Positions 43,401 through 57,311 of a DNA stretch of 64,000 nucleotides are shown in pieces (positions within the stretch are counted from its first letter, which is position 1; every line of letters begins with the position of its first letter). The position numbers and the translations under genes were made by a program. The stretch comes from Nautilus pompilius (taxonomy: Eukaryota > Mollusca > Cephalopoda > Nautilida > Nautilidae). A model generated the notes under the pieces. That model made no database searches and was not told where the DNA came from. It worked only from the letters and a program-made list of their open reading frames with translations. Location of the stretch: the NCBI GenBank assembly GCA_018389105.1, contig JACATO010000605.1:1116001-1180000 (forward strand), read 5' to 3'.

Positions 43401-46400
43401 TCTCTCTCCGCTCTCTTCTCTCTCCTCTCTCTCTCTCTTCTCCTCTCTCTCTCTCTCTCATTTGTGTTTGTTGCCCAGTGAAAGCTCTAGTAGCTCAGCT
43501 ATTATCCGCTTACCTCTCCCCCTCTCTGGTCAACTTGTATAACTCGATGATGGTTTTGGCCTTTAAGTAAAAAAAAGAAGTCGTCAAGCGGCCGCATTTT
43601 GAATGATCAGTAGTCGCGTATCTCAGAAGAGTCCTGAAACGGGACATCTATGAATTATGCCTGACTGACTGGCTACTCACCGCTGGTCGTTTGTTTGTCT
43701 TTCTAAAAATCAAAATTAATAATTATAAACAAACTGCCTAAAGACCAATCCGCCACCAGGCAGTCAAAAGACAGCGACGATATTCAGTTAGAAAATGAAC
43801 GTTCTGAAACTGGAAATCGACATTATATTACGCACAAAATAATTTAAATATCTTTGTGAACCCCGGTATCCGTTTTTATTTTATTAAATCCTCAAAATAA
43901 AAATTAAAATATAGTAATCGGCCGCAGTGAAACCATCTTCATTAGAGCTGTCTTCGAGCCCGCTCCATGGCCACCATCCTCGTGCGACCACGCATCATTT
44001 TACTGATCCGTCTCGAAGCAGCTGATCCCTGAATTACCGCGGAATGGCACCTCCATGCATGAAATATTGGCAGTCCATTACCACAGGTGTATTAGCGTAT
44101 TGATTAGCAAATATACTGTCTCATCCACTTACGTGAGCGAATATCTGATTGTACAGAATTTATTGAACTTTACGACCTTAACTGGACAAAATCCGCCAGA
44201 CAGAACGCGGATTCTCTACTTCTCTTACCATGGTAAGGCTCCTAATATCGGGATTTGCTTCCTCTCTTTCCCCCTTAAATCTGGGCAGGAAGCCCGTAAT
44301 CTTCATCCTATCTACCGCAAACATCCTCTTTTCTAACATATTTCACTTCTGTCTATTACACGTTCTCTGTCGGGGAATAGTGGGCAGAACTTCTCTAAAG
44401 TTTGGCCACAAAGGTTGGCAATGATCTTGTCATTTTAAAGAGAATTACATAGAATCTCTGATTGTTGTTTACGTCGGTCGCCAGAGAAAACCGGTTTGAA
44501 ACGAGTGGCAGCCCTCACGTCAGGGTTTGGTTCTTATTATCAATATTAATTACCCTGTGTCGCCAAATGGCCAATCTTTATTCACCACTTTCTAATTTGC
44601 TAAGACATTTGCTGGTGGATATTTTTGCTTGATCAATATACATGCAGTGTAATTTTTCAAGTTATCATATTAACTGCACTTTAGATAGGAGAACGAAGAC
44701 GGAGAGAGATGGTACAAACACACGATTTGGGAAAATGATGCATTATTGGTTTCCGATAGTGTAAGGCATAAGAGAAGTTAGTCTCTAATCTCATTGTCCC
44801 GCCGTCGTCCCCTTTCTGATGAGGCTAAGATGTCTTCAAGCCATTCAAGTAGTATCCAGGAGCCAGAGAGAAAATGATGAACCAGAATTGCCAAGACGGT
44901 TAAAAAAAAACGGGTAATTGCCGCTGCCTCCAGCTTCTATAGCAACTCGTGTCAGCCGTAATTAACCTATCTGGACGTTCGATTCGCGGTACTTGGTTTA
45001 TTTGAAAATAATCACTAGAAACATCACTGCGGTAAAATTACTGTGTGCACGTTCACGGCACGCGAGCAGAGAATAAGTCGTACGCAATGCACCGCGGTGG
45101 CGGACGACGTGAAGAGACTGGACAAAGCCATGCAGGATGCAGCAACTAGCTAATGATGTGTGTGTGATTAAGATGCGGAGGAATATGAAGCGGTCAACCG
45201 GGGCCTGCAAGAAGCGATATTGCTTCCTCTATCATTTTAGAAAATGCATTAGAAATTTTTCGAGGGAACAACGAGGTATAGATCGTAATTAAGACAGGAC
45301 TGAAACTGGTAATTTTACAATCTTTTAATTGACTTGATCAAGATGCAAAGAAATCTGCCCTGAGTTAGGAAGAAGATTTCTTTTAAATCCTTCACAGAAA
45401 GCTCTAGCTTCGTCGGAACGCCATTATAATTATTAAACTTCATCTCTAACCGTTTTTTTCTTTTTCTTCTTTCAATAAAAAGATATAATTTTTATCACTT
45501 ATTTGTATTGAGAAAAGCTTTCAGTTTGGAAACGGTGATATTCAAAATTACAATTCATTTTGAGAGCTCTAAAGGAAATTAACGCAATGGAAATCTTTAT
45601 ACAAGTGTAATTAACTTATTATCACAATTAACTAACCGAATTTCTTGATAATGGAGGTTTTCCAGAAAATTCTACCGTGTACAGAGCTGGAAGCGCCAAA
45701 GATCCTCTATAATTCACTACCATCGTTCAAAATGTAATTTCTAGTTAGTATTTTATTATTTAAAGAGTGAAACAAGAAGGATGCTTTTCTGTTGTTAATT
45801 TTCCATCAGCTACAAACCTACCCGGCATGCACCGGAACCGTCACGAGCCAGCGCGGCGAATCTCAGCTGCAGAACCTTAGAAATACGTACTTATTAAATA
45901 AGATGATAAGATGAACAAATTACAAAGAAAGCAACAAAAACAGACAACATTTTTAAAAAAAACTATCGATCTCTGCCAGTTTATCTGAACGGGTGGTTGG
46001 GGGGGGGGACATCTGCAAAGAAATTATCCCAAAACGGGTGCAGATCGATTACTTCCAAGACAAAACGGTGACGGTTTTAGTAAGGATTCGACAGAGCGGC
46101 TGTTCAATAAGGCGGGCATCTAACCCGCGCCGTCCGCCTCATTTTCCCACTCTGTGCGGCCATTACCAAGCAACGTCGCCAATTTTCTTCGGCCTTCAGG
46201 ATGAACTGTGCACTTCCCACACGTACACTGATTACCGACTGAAGAGAACATTAACTACTTCTAAATTCCAAAGACAACACAGTAGCCATAACAACCAAGG
46301 TTAATTTTTCGCTCGCTCACCGGGCAACAGTTGAGGTAATTGATAGCCGTTGTAGTTTCTCGGAATTCCGGATTATTACTCGTCAGAAACAGTATCTAGT

Positions 46401-47110
46401 GGCGTCAACAAAATCCATACGGAGCTTTGTGTTCGGTTACTTTCCCCCCAATTAAGTCAGCCACTGAAAGTGAAATTTTTCTTCGTATAATAGCAGTTTG
46501 TTTTCATGCACTTTTCGGCCTGTCGATCCTTTAGTCTTCCTAATTGCCCATTTTAATACAAATCGCCCATGCTTGACTCGCATTTCTCTCTTCCTTCTTT
46601 TCAATAACTTCTCGGGTTCTCAAAACTCGCTGTTGTTTTATTAATTCATTCATTAAATCTCTCCAGAGATGAACACGGAAATTTACCACTAGTATTTCGC
46701 GCCCTAAAAGGTCATGATCAAAGTTTGGCAGGTGAAAATATTAAGAGAAAAGTTGACGCAAACTGGGACTGAACATTTTTGGAGCTGTCTCAGGAGCAGG
46801 TAACGCTATCCGCATCATCCGGCAATGACTGAGCGGCTGGACCTTAGCTGGCTGTATCTGGCTTACTAAAACGTTTGGTGTCATAAATATTCACGTCGTT
46901 CAATTTTACCGCGAGATTCTCAGAGTTATTATCTTCATCTTCGAATTTGTGAAAGAAAAACTGACGTCTGTCATAATTTGCATCGTAACTAAAAACTTTT
47001 GCTTTCCCTTTTTCCTAATAATTTAAGTATAGGTTGATTTCAAGTAGATATCAGTAAATATGAACCTTCCATACTTTTCACACTCTACTCTCAGGAAGAT
47101 CACTATTTCA
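43401..47110. other. Intergenic stretch, no gene recognised
   Basis: Moderately CpG-containing sequence, starting with a CT-rich tail of the minisatellite (to about 43460). Short open frames at 44055-44336, 44998-45210 and 45993-46304 show no domain, splice context or composition that would support them. Confidence 0.6.
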
Positions 47111-47650
47111 TGTGCGTCATAGATGTGTAAAGTGCTGTGTAATATTCGGTTGTGCGTTATAGTTGTGTAAAGTGCTGTGTAATATTCGGTTGTGCGTCAT
47201 AGATGTGTAAAGTGCTGTGTAATATTCGGTTGTGCGTTATAGTTGTGTAAAGTGCTGTGTAATATTCGGTTGTGCGTCATAGATGTGTAAAGTGCTGTGT
47301 AATATTCGGTTGTGCGTTATAGTTGTGTAAAGTGCTGTGTAATATTCGGTTGTGCGTCATAGATGTGTAAAGTGCTGTGTAATATTCGGTTGTGCGTTAT
47401 AGTTGTGAAAAGTGCTGTGTAATATTCGGTTGTGCGTCATAGATGTGTAAAGTGCTGTGTAATATTCGGTTGTGCGTTATAGTTGTGTAAAGTGCTGTGT
47501 AATATTCGGTTGTGCGTCATAGATGTGTAAAGTGCTGTGTAATATTCGGTTGTGCGTTATATTTGTGTAAAGTGCTGTGTAATATTCGGTTGTGCGTCAT
47601 AGATGTGTAAAGTGCTGTGTAATATTCGGTTGTGCGTTATAGTTGTGCAA
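47111..47650. repeat. 40-bp satellite in strict ABAB order
   Basis: Thirteen complete 40-bp units and one partial unit. Type A reads TGTGCGTCATAGATGTG; type B reads TGTGCGTTATAGTTGTG. The rest (TAAAGTGCTGTGTAATATTC) is shared. A and B alternate without exception, so the true repeat is an 80-bp dimer in about 6.7 copies. Only a few single-base changes occur (near 47408, 47562). Confidence 0.97.
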
Positions 47651-48527
47651 GATAGTGGCCGTTTCTCTATTTTCTACCATCACTTCAAAAGAGCTAATAA
47701 ATGGAGATGACGGTCTCCCACATGAGAACATTCAATTATTTGTTATACGTATTCCATAATTTCTCATTAATGATTTTATTGTTGGAGCAGAATCATATGT
47801 TGCGGGTGTGAAGACTTTCGTATAAAAGACAATAAAACATTTAAAACGTCGGAGGAGGGTGGAATGCAGAATACTATGTTAGCAGCCGTGTCGCAAACAT
47901 TTAGAACAATTTTCCAGCAAAATAAGTGAAGTTAATTCAGCAGAAGTCTTCAGAGATGCAACAGACGGTTGTTTTATAGAGAGATGGAGATTGTGGACGT
48001 CGACGGGCTCCCTGTTTAGCCAACGTAAATCTATTAGATTTGTAGGCTTAAAATAGATTTTAAAAAGATTTTTTAAAAAATTGTTTTATTTACTTAAAAA
48101 TACTTTTGAAAAATTGTTTCTTTAGTTCCAGCAAACGCTGAAGATTTGTAAGAGAACGTCGCGTGCACGGGCAGCGGGACAGAAAAGGAGACGCAATCGC
48201 AATGACGCGGAGAAGCGAGGCTGACAGACAAGGGAAAGTCGCCGGGTTCCTATGATCAGATCAGTAATAACAACAACTCGTCTGTCTTCATCTGTACAGC
48301 TGCGCTTTTGGCAGCCAAGGTGATGCAGGATTCTGACAACAAAGAGGGCTGGACGGTGACAGATGGCGCTCTGAGATTATGCACAGTGGAAATGCATCTT
48401 GACAGCGGAAAGGCGCAGCGACCTCATTGTTCATCCAATGTCGCCATGCTGTTGTAGAATTCCATGAGAGCTATTTATTGTTTATTTAGTTTGTTTTTCA
48501 TATTATTTATCTGAGTCAAGTTTGGGG

Positions 48528-48528
<1 letters not shown>

Positions 48529-48558
<30 letters not shown>

Positions 48559-48605
48559 TTATTATTATTATTGTTGTTGTTGTTGTTATTATTATTATTA
48601 TTATT
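48529..48605. repeat. (TTA)n microsatellite with TTG block
   Basis: About 75 bp of TTA trinucleotides with a short TTG insert in the middle. Confidence 0.95.
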
Positions 48606-49249
48606 GGAGTAATACTATAGTCATTTATCCTGGCTATATACCATCAATGTTCGTTAAGAGTACAATGGCGATAGGCGATAGTATTTGTTGAAAGTCGGCT
48701 GGTCTCGGACTTCTCTAACGGTAGGTCACGTGTATGGCGGCGTGGAGAAGAGAGAGCGCGGTGTGATGCACCAATATTGTTTACCCCGTTCGTTATGGAG
48801 ACGGTTCTGTTTTTCATTGGCAGACGCCACGTGGTTTCGTGTTACAAAAGGACAACATTAGGTCGTCCCTGCGCACCTTAAGGCTAAAAAAGTGGCCAGC
48901 CGTTTCGCCTGATTGGGGGATGGCCTTAGACTAGTAAGGCTCATGAATTCCTCTTCACATAATCTACGCAATCCGGGCATAGCTTTGCCTCAGGGATGGC
49001 AAAAAATACCAACTGGGGTAATCAGATGTTTAATTTCAAACGTGCGCAGACGATAGGGCGGCTGCATAGAGTCAGAAGATGGCCACCAATCATTATACGG
49101 ATTTACCTCCCTTAGTTGCCTGCACGAACTGACATCGCTTTGTCCTCTGTCCTCGGTGACAGCGCTTCCATGTTTTTTAGTTTTATTTTTGTTTCCCCGA
49201 CCGCCGTCTGCTCCGGGGGGGGGACTCATCTGTCCGTGAAAAATATTCT

Positions 49250-49530
49250 AAAACATAGGTCCGTAGATAGACCCAACAAACGATCTATACATTTCGCAAT
49301 GCGGAGTTCCCGCGGTGAAGTCTCGCGAGAAACGTTAGCCATAGTTAACGGCCGTGCCGTCCCGGTAGCTTAAATCAGCCGGAGAGTGAACGCAACAGAA
49401 AGGGAGGAGGGGGCGGTGGCGTGGCTTCTCTCGCCTCTAACCGGAAGCGCTGCACTGACGGCCCTGATCTTCTAAGCTTGGTCGAGGGTACACGACGACG
49501 GCGACATCTAAGCCGCACAAATGCTGAGGA
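49250..49530 (+). promoter_or_regulatory. Promoter-like motif cluster
   Basis: Within 130 bp lie the palindrome TCTCGCGAGA (49321-49330), a GC box GGGGGCGG (49409-49416) and an ETS-type CCGGAAG (49441-49447), in CpG-dense sequence. These elements often combine in broadly active animal promoters. Just downstream, ATGCTGAGGATGCTG|GTAATTC (49521) could be a five-codon first exon, and a minus-strand frame at 49229-48990 also starts nearby. Neither can be confirmed, so direction is uncertain. Confidence 0.35.
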
Positions 49531-50435
49531 TGCTGGTAATTCAGTTAGATTTTTGATTGGTGGAAATAGTGCATTTTAAGCAGCAGATTCCGTAGAAAGA
49601 TAAAAACACCGAATGTTAAGGATGTCGGTGATCTAATTATATGAGCAGAGTTAAGAGAATAATTACCATCATATAATAAGAACTCGTTTGTGATTTTAAA
49701 ATAATAATTAATTTTTTCAATGCCTTGAATCATTCATTGTCGTCGGAGAACAGCTACTACCGTCACGTGATTCAAAATTCCGTAGCGTCTTCGGCTCTTT
49801 ATCCACCGCTAAAACTTTTTTTTTTTTTTTAAAAATTTTGCATTACCTTCATGTCAGCAAGGGGTTTTCGTTATGGTTCACCTTTTGTTGCCATCTAAAT
49901 TAAAATTATTTACTACAATTCAGATATTTTAGCTGTTTGTGTCTGCGGGATTTCCTTAGTCTGAGCACGAGATCACATGACCAAAAAAAATCAGAAATAT
50001 GAAAAAAAAAAAAAAAACTGTTCGTTACGCGCCAAATATTTAACTTTATTAATTAATGTTTCCTGAATCGGATTCTGGTAGTATTATTATTATTATTCCA
50101 TACTAACAAAAATGATTGCAATCTTAAAGCAAGGCTACCATTTCTTATGTCCTCGGATTGATTCGCTGTTCAATATACCGGTCATTATTGCCACACAAAG
50201 TTAGTGATGAAAGCTAAGGTGACGATGTTGTTGAAGGTCCGAACAATGTAAAGACACTAACGTGTTTTCTTCCCTACGATCCATGAACCTCACTCTGCAG
50301 GTCGAGTTATGTAGACGTCTGACTATAAATTGACCGGGTCTCTTAATCAAATGTTATGTCTTTGGGTATTTTTCGGATACATTCATAACAAGTTTTCAGT
50401 TTATAAATTTATCTCCCGCTAAAGTGAAATTTAAA

Positions 50436-50501
<66 letters not shown>

Positions 50502-50502
50502 T
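50436..50502. repeat. (AAT)n microsatellite
   Basis: About 22 uninterrupted AAT units. Confidence 0.97.
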
Positions 50503-50527
50503 TTTTAAGGGTCGCTAAGGGGAATGG

Positions 50528-50557
50528 CGAGAGAGAGAGAGAGGAGAGAGAGAGAGA
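50528..50557. repeat. (GA)n microsatellite
   Basis: About 30 bp of GA dinucleotides with one GGAG joint. Confidence 0.9.
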
Positions 50558-50559
50558 CT

Positions 50560-53500
50560 AAACGATAAACGAGAGCATTAAAGAGCTCTGCAAATAGCAG
50601 CAGCAAAAAAGTCTGTTGCCATTCGCAGAGCAAATACATTCTAGTGTTGAAACCTCGATAGTTAGCATAATAAATGATTAAATAAATAAATAGAAAGGTG
50701 TCATGTAGATTTGTGCAGAATATCGCCAGGTAGATGAAGATCTGACTGCTCCAACACGGTACCGGCTGTGGCACAATTCAATCATCAGCCGTATCACGAT
50801 TGTCGGCCGTGGGAAACCGGCGCTCGGAGAACCGACAGCGAACTCTGACCGCGCGCCACCACTGCTCAAATATGGCTTGTGCTTCCTTCGGCAACCTGTT
50901 CTTGATGACCCACGCTTTCCCAAAAAGAGAACAAAGATGTAAATTTGTAAATTAAATAATAAATTTTGGCATTTGATCTGGACGTCATGTCTAGCAATCC
51001 AGCGGTTTCATCCCGAGAGAGGAAGTAACTTAGGCGATCACGTGCTCTACTAAAACCCCTAGATTACTTGTATTATAGAGCGGTAAACTGAGATGGGAGA
51101 TGATGGCGAATTACGTCCTCTCAACGTTATATTGCGTAACAGTTTCTCTTTTCTTTTATTTTCAAATAAGAATTAACATTTTAGACTTAAATGTTATGTT
51201 TCTGAACAAGCGAATGCGTGAGATGTTCAAAGGTTAATACGTGTGGCCTGGACAGAGATCATAGTTAATCTGTTGTTACGGACTTCTTTATTATTCGCTT
51301 AAGATCGTTACTTCTCGATTTGCTCTGCTAGTTAGGGATCTTTGTATTAATTACAGAAAGGGATATGACAGAACTTAATTCATCCCAAAGAATTCCTCAC
51401 GCACGTTTTCCCCTTTATAGTTAATGTAGCGCACGTGAAAGTTTGGACAAGTATTTCGTAAACCGACCGGGTACCGAGGAGTTTCAAATCCTGGCAGCAA
51501 CATTAGTTTGTTGTAAACTTACAGATGACTTCCATGAAGCCCAGGACCTAAAGGACATGATTAGCCGCAGTTTGAATTGACTGACGACCACAATTCATAA
51601 CAACTGCTACTGCAGAGCTGCGCAACGCAGTCCAAATGATAACGGGTACACAAACTTTGGATACGGTCCCCGAACACTCGCCACGTTTAATGAGGCGGAC
51701 ACTAGCGAACAGTGACGTCTCGCTTTATAAGTGTTATTTGGGATTTTCAGAAGACTGGAGCGGAAACATCAGATTTACGGCGCTCGTGTCAGGATCAGGG
51801 CCCAGATTAGAGGTAATTAGGGGCCGCGGTAACTTCTGTTGATTGTTGTTCGGTTAGTGTCGACGAGCCTTCGCCAGGCTTAGTCGTGACCACCGATATG
51901 GCAGTCACAAAGTGTTAATACTTCAAAGGGAAGGGCCACGCCCGGGTGAGTCGCCGAAGATAGATAGGGGTCAGACACGACATGGAGAATTGTTTCTGTG
52001 CTGACGTTAGAAAGAAGTAAACCGAATTACTTAATTAACCCTTTTTTATATTTCTAACTTAAATAGATGAAGTCAGATCTTTACTTGTGACATACCTAAA
52101 AAAAAATTTAGTTATAAAAATTTCAATCAAATTAATTTGATAGCCTGAATTTTCCTCTTTTTTGAACTCCCTTTCCTCTCTAATATCTTAATGGTTTAAG
52201 ATTCTATGAAGTTTCATAAATTTGTTGCTGAACAAACACGCCAAGTTCCTTGTCCTTAGTTAGTTAATATCATATATCTTAAATACGAACTTCCATATTC
52301 TGATAAAAGTAGCAGTACTTTATTCAGCCGATTCAATTCACTTTGTTACAAAGCCAAAAGGTTTTAAGCCTTCACCAAGTGAATTTATTTTTTTGTCACG
52401 GGGAAACTGTAAATTCTTCGAGGCTCCCGTGATTAGCTTCACCATAGAATTTCTTACCAATTACAGAAAAGCGCCATTAATGCATACAGATCATAACATC
52501 CCAGGTAAGAGAGCCTAAACGCACCCCCTTCTGATCTTCATAGGCATAAAATGATAACCATCTCTTTTCATTGATCGTGAAGATTCCACTCGTTCATAAC
52601 AAGGTTTTGTTGCTTAGAAGGGTACGTCTTTACACGACAATAATTTTCTAATTAACCCGAACTCGCGCGCAGACCACCTACCTGTTCCACGGCCGAGCTT
52701 TTCTTGGTGCTCAGGGTTTTGCCAGGTGAGCGATGATTTTGTAGCGAAGTGTGCTGACCAGGTCAGATAAAAATCGACTCCGCCTGCCGCCATTCCAGGT
52801 CTTCAGAAAATAGCGTGTAATGCAATTTTGCAAAGGAGAAAAACAAGAGGATACCTATTTCTGGCGTGAAGCTGTAATGTCCATACAATGACTACCAGGT
52901 CACGTCTTGGAACTTTCAACCAGACGAAAGGAAACTACTGTAGCAAATGATATACATATTTATAGTTGTGCAAGGCGTGAGTTTCATAATGCAAAGCATT
53001 GCAGAGGGAAACCACTGCAAACAACACGTGATTATTTCGGAATCGAAACAGTCTCTGTGTTTAGTTAGAAAACCTTTTAGAAATTTAAACTATAATATTT
53101 GTCACATTTCTTCTAAACTTAAAAGTGACTGATCGGCGGACGTTAACAAGCATGTCGACAGTTAGGCCTCAACCCTGACAAACACGGGTGGCAGTGCTTA
53201 TTTGAAGAGTTAGGCTTTAGGGCCAGGCAGATTTTCTTTACACTAATTGATGTCTGGACACAATTTTCATTTTCCACAGATAGCGAATGGATGTCAAACA
53301 CATCGCCGTCTCAGGCCTCTGCCAGCACGCCCTGTCGTCGGTCTGACTGACTTTAAGAGTCTGGCTCCCAATTCTTTTCAGGTGATGCACGCCGTGTGGT
53401 CACCTCGCGATGCTCAAGGCGTCTCAGTATCTATTTTAAGAAAGAAGATAACGTCCCGCCGGATCTCTGCGACACGGCGGCCAAGGGCGAAACAAGGAAA

Positions 53501-56478
53501 TAAATTTAAAAAAAAAAAAAAAAGGTTCTAATTTTAAGGACAACTCTAGCAAACAAAGTACAGAAGATGCGTGAAGTCGGCTCCTATTAGGAATCCAATC
53601 GCGTGTTTGTAAAACGACGGGGTCTTGGATAGAGTTTTGACACACAAATAACGTTCTTGTTATTCGTGGTCCAGAAACTACGCCAGAGCTAATTATCCCC
53701 CCCTTTTTTTATTTTTAAAGGGATTTTCTGCGGTGTGCGAGAGCTGTCCCCGTGGCCAGGGTTGGGGAGCAGATTCGGATGCCCCGTCGGCTCTCAAATC
53801 CGACAAAGAAGAACGTTAATGAGGGGGAGGGTTAAAATTTCCCTCAGTCCAGCAGCCAAAAGCAAAACCCCAAACTTTATGCAATGTTTATTTTTAGGGT
53901 TAATTTTTTTTTTTCTTTTCAAATAAGGACCGGAAACCCGTGTGAGAGGGCTTCCTTGTTTCCCCTCCCCCCCCCCCGGGGGGCTCCGCCGTAATCAGTG
54001 CCATGAGAGCTGGCGTGAGGAATTCCCGAATACACCGACCTAAAGAGAGAGTAACGTCGTTGGTGGCCTTATTACGCCGAGGACTACATTCCAGGGCTCA
54101 GAGAAGAACCTTCGGCGGAAGTCTACGTATGCACACTGTTTAGCTTTATAAAAATTAAACACACACACACAGACGGCGATATAAAATACTACATTGCATT
54201 TATCGTCGCTTCTAGGTGGATGAGGGACTTCGACTGGGCCTCTGACTGGACCAGAAATCACTTTATTAACAACCGACGTCACTGGCCACGAAGTCTCTCG
54301 CTACACCGAGAGCTTTTTACGAAAGTCCGGCTCATTTCCTATCGGTGACAGTTGATGATCGCCATTAAAAATCTGATCATTTAGAGTTCTGCTGATTTAT
54401 TTCCAACTTTTCGAGAGAAAAAAATAAATAAAAAATATGTAACGATTTTTTAAAAAATCATTCGAGCAGGAGAAAGAGTGATGCCCGCCTCTATTATCAT
54501 TTCCTCCTAATATCTTCTTCTCTTTTGTTTCCTTGTTAATAACAGCGGGCTTCACGTGTGAAAATAGAAGGGGGTTTGATTAGTGTTACCGACACTTGCT
54601 GCGTAGAAGGTAATGTTTGTTGCTAAGAAGAGTCAGCTATATAACCTGAGTGTGTAACCTTGGTTACAGCTGACAGCTGCCATCTCACACCTAGCACCAT
54701 TCGTTCTGCATTCCTCACGCGCCCTATCTTACAAGTGCGAATACCGTGCATTGTCTCACGCTGTTTACTCGATCGATCTGGGTTTGTCACAACCTGTAAG
54801 TTTTTGTATTTTTTTAAAATTTCCTGAGACAGCCTCAACTATATATATAATTGTCTTTCCTTTTTAACTGGTGCTTCTAGATTCTTCCCCGGGAAGCGGT
54901 GATGGCCAATTTCCCTCTTTTTCTTTTGGCTGAGGAATTTTTTTTTTTTTAAATTTATGACAGTATGGATAATTTATTAATTTAATAGTTACATTTCCAA
55001 TGAATAATATATTTTAACTTACATATCTTCCCTTACCCCTAGACAGAGAAGACCAACGATTAATGGCTTAATGTTTTAACCAATGAAAACACGCCACACC
55101 CAAATCTCGATCTCGTATATTACCGTTCTTCTAAAGGCAACTCGCTTTAATACGTTTGCAGTATTTAAAAGTAAATTTTGTTAAATAATAGTTTACCAAA
55201 AGTTCCCAGACTTAAAAGTACTACTCCTCAAACTTCTGCACCTAGAATATTTAATTCTTTTAGAAAATTAGGATTTAGGCTGTAACTCACTCGTTTCCCC
55301 ATTAATTTAACGCCATGCCTCTTGTTTTAAGGTTTAAAAACCTGCCTGTTCAGCAATAAAGTCTCCGATTTCTCCCGAAACATGATTTAGAATTGTGTCA
55401 AATTTTCCGGGTTCCAAAACGCTGCCAACAGAAGTTTATTTAGATCTTCGAGCTCAGCCTGGAACTATTCAGGGTGGCTGACCTAGAAGCATAGACGCCA
55501 TTTTCCTTTTTTAACAGCGCATCCACGTACTCTTTTTGCTCAAGAGAGAGATTTCGTGGGACGGACAAAGGAAAAAACTTTCGAACTAGACCGGACAGCA
55601 GTTTTTAACGTGCTCAGTAAAATTAGCTCGAGTTGCACAAAGGAAAGCTGGTATGAAGCCATTAGTTTATAAATTAAATGTTTCGAGGTAGGTAGGCAGG
55701 GAAGTATGTAGGCGAGCGCCCGATGAGTGTAATGCTATTATGTCGGCATCGCTTCTCTAATCCGCTCCTGTCACTGCGCATGTTAATGGACCCGGTGAGC
55801 TAACGAGGCTCGAGCCACAACACAAACAAATCGCATTAGGCTTCCGATTACAGCGATTAGGTCAAGAGATTAGTCTAACAACGAGCTTAGCCAACCTAAC
55901 AGCAACCGGTCTGTGGGTGCGAAACAAACAGCTGGACCTAGAACCGACACGGGCTGCTGATTCCGGGTACTCTGCACCCAGACAAGACCCGACCTGCTAC
56001 CATAGCTCACACTGCTAGTTTTCTTTTTATAATGCCATTTACAGGTAAAATCGGCATCCTCCTCTTCCTCTGATAATTGAATGAGTCTAAACGTTTTTCT
56101 CCTTTCTGTCTCCCATGCCAATACGCCATATGTGAAAACTTATAGATATCGAATTTCAAGCAAAAACTGGCTACAAATATGCTAACTAACTAGAAAGTAA
56201 GAAGGTAAAGATTATTTCGACTCTAACTTGCAAACTTACTTCATACTTATTAACAACTGCATACCAAATATTATTGCACTTCCAGAAGTCCGCGTACGTC
56301 ATAGAATTTACCAAGGCCTACACCTGGCAACCAATGGCGGGTCCTAAGACAGACTTCCGGTGCTATTTTACCGGCAGTTTTTGTTGGTGACTGCGTCATT
56401 GGTGTTCTCGTTTTCCTTTTCTTCCGGCTAAAGTTAAGAAAATCCAAGGTTTTAAACATCTTGTTTGGTATCATCCAA
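50560..56478. other. Intergenic stretch, no gene recognised
   Basis: CpG-containing, mixed composition. It includes a C/G homopolymer patch near 53966-53983 and A/T runs. Open frames here (for example 53247-53531 and 55870-56121) lack any recognised domain. The minus-strand frame at 56121 starts well (MAWETERRKTFRLIQ) but has only a weak donor. Confidence 0.55.

Positions 56479-56480
<2 letters not shown>

Positions 56481-56531
<51 letters not shown>
56481..56531. repeat. (TC)n microsatellite
   Basis: About 50 bp of uninterrupted TC dinucleotides. Confidence 0.97.
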
Positions 56532-56534
<3 letters not shown>

Positions 56535-57088
56535 CTCGTTTTTTCTAGCTGAAAGCACGGAAAGGGTTAACTGCCAGTATTATTTTGACGTCTTGACGTC
56601 GACTGGCGAAACCGACCGGTTCAGTTTCTGAACATCGGCGCACCTGCTGGCCGGGGCCCAAACGAAATTTTATTCCATTCTAGAGAAGTCTGGCGCTCGC
56701 GTACAAACAGAATTTCTTCCGGGATTCAGACAAAAACCGCGCTCGAGTTCCGCAGTCGTCTCGATGCACTTCTTCTCGTCGCTGGTCGAACGTCTGGAGA
56801 ATTCCTACAAGTCGAGGTGCGAACGCCAGCATGGGGTCGTGGTGCCGAGGTGGGGGGGGGGTTCGTTCAGTGTCTGTGTCGCCCGGTTTCTACAAATACG
56901 ACAGCGGGGTGCTGCATTCAAGGTAGAGAAGTGTGTGTGTGGTGGGGGGTCGTCGCCGAACCCTTAGACTGATGGCGAGCGAGTCGATGGCGTCACTCGG
57001 GCTCCAAGGAGATCGACAGCGTTTACATAACCTCAACGAACAACCGAGTGCCCCCACTCCCTCCGGCGGAGATCCCTGTTTGCTTTTT

Positions 57089-57097
57089 TGACCTTGA
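57089..57097 (-). promoter_or_regulatory. NR5A-type binding site (TCAAGGTCA)
   Basis: The plus strand reads TGACCTTGA, the exact reverse of the FTZ-F1/SF-1 consensus YCAAGGYCR. It is about 20.8 kb upstream of the proposed NR5A start. Confidence 0.4.
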
Positions 57098-57135
57098 AAT
57101 GTTGCCGTAAACTTCGGCTTCGTCAAATATTTATT

Positions 57136-57187
57136 CCCCCCCCTCTCTCTCTCCCCCCCCTCTCTCTCCCTCTCTCTCTCTCTCTCT
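57136..57187. repeat. C/T-rich low-complexity tract
   Basis: Alternating C-runs and CT dinucleotides. The 149-codon minus-strand frame crossing it is driven by this repeat (ERERE). Confidence 0.95.
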
Positions 57188-57311
57188 TGCTCCTCTTCCA
57201 TTCTTATCGCGTTTGTAAGTTTTACTTCAACAACAACAAAAAAAAACGAAGGAAGGAAAGTTTGTCCGGGAGGAGATGAGGAAGGAATATTCTGCCAATT
57301 AAAACAACTTG

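Noticed and set aside
42747..43542. Overlapping plus-strand frames rich in C, V and S
   Set aside because: Products of the stop-free minisatellite units.
45050..45154. Plus-strand frame ending ADDVKRLDKAMQDAATS
   Set aside because: Short, no splice signals, no homology I can name.
48206..48457. Stop-free plus-strand stretch of 83 codons (includes ALLAAKVMQDSDNKEGWTV)
   Set aside because: Looks somewhat protein-like but has no start context, no clean acceptor in frame and no known family; such lengths arise by chance in this window.
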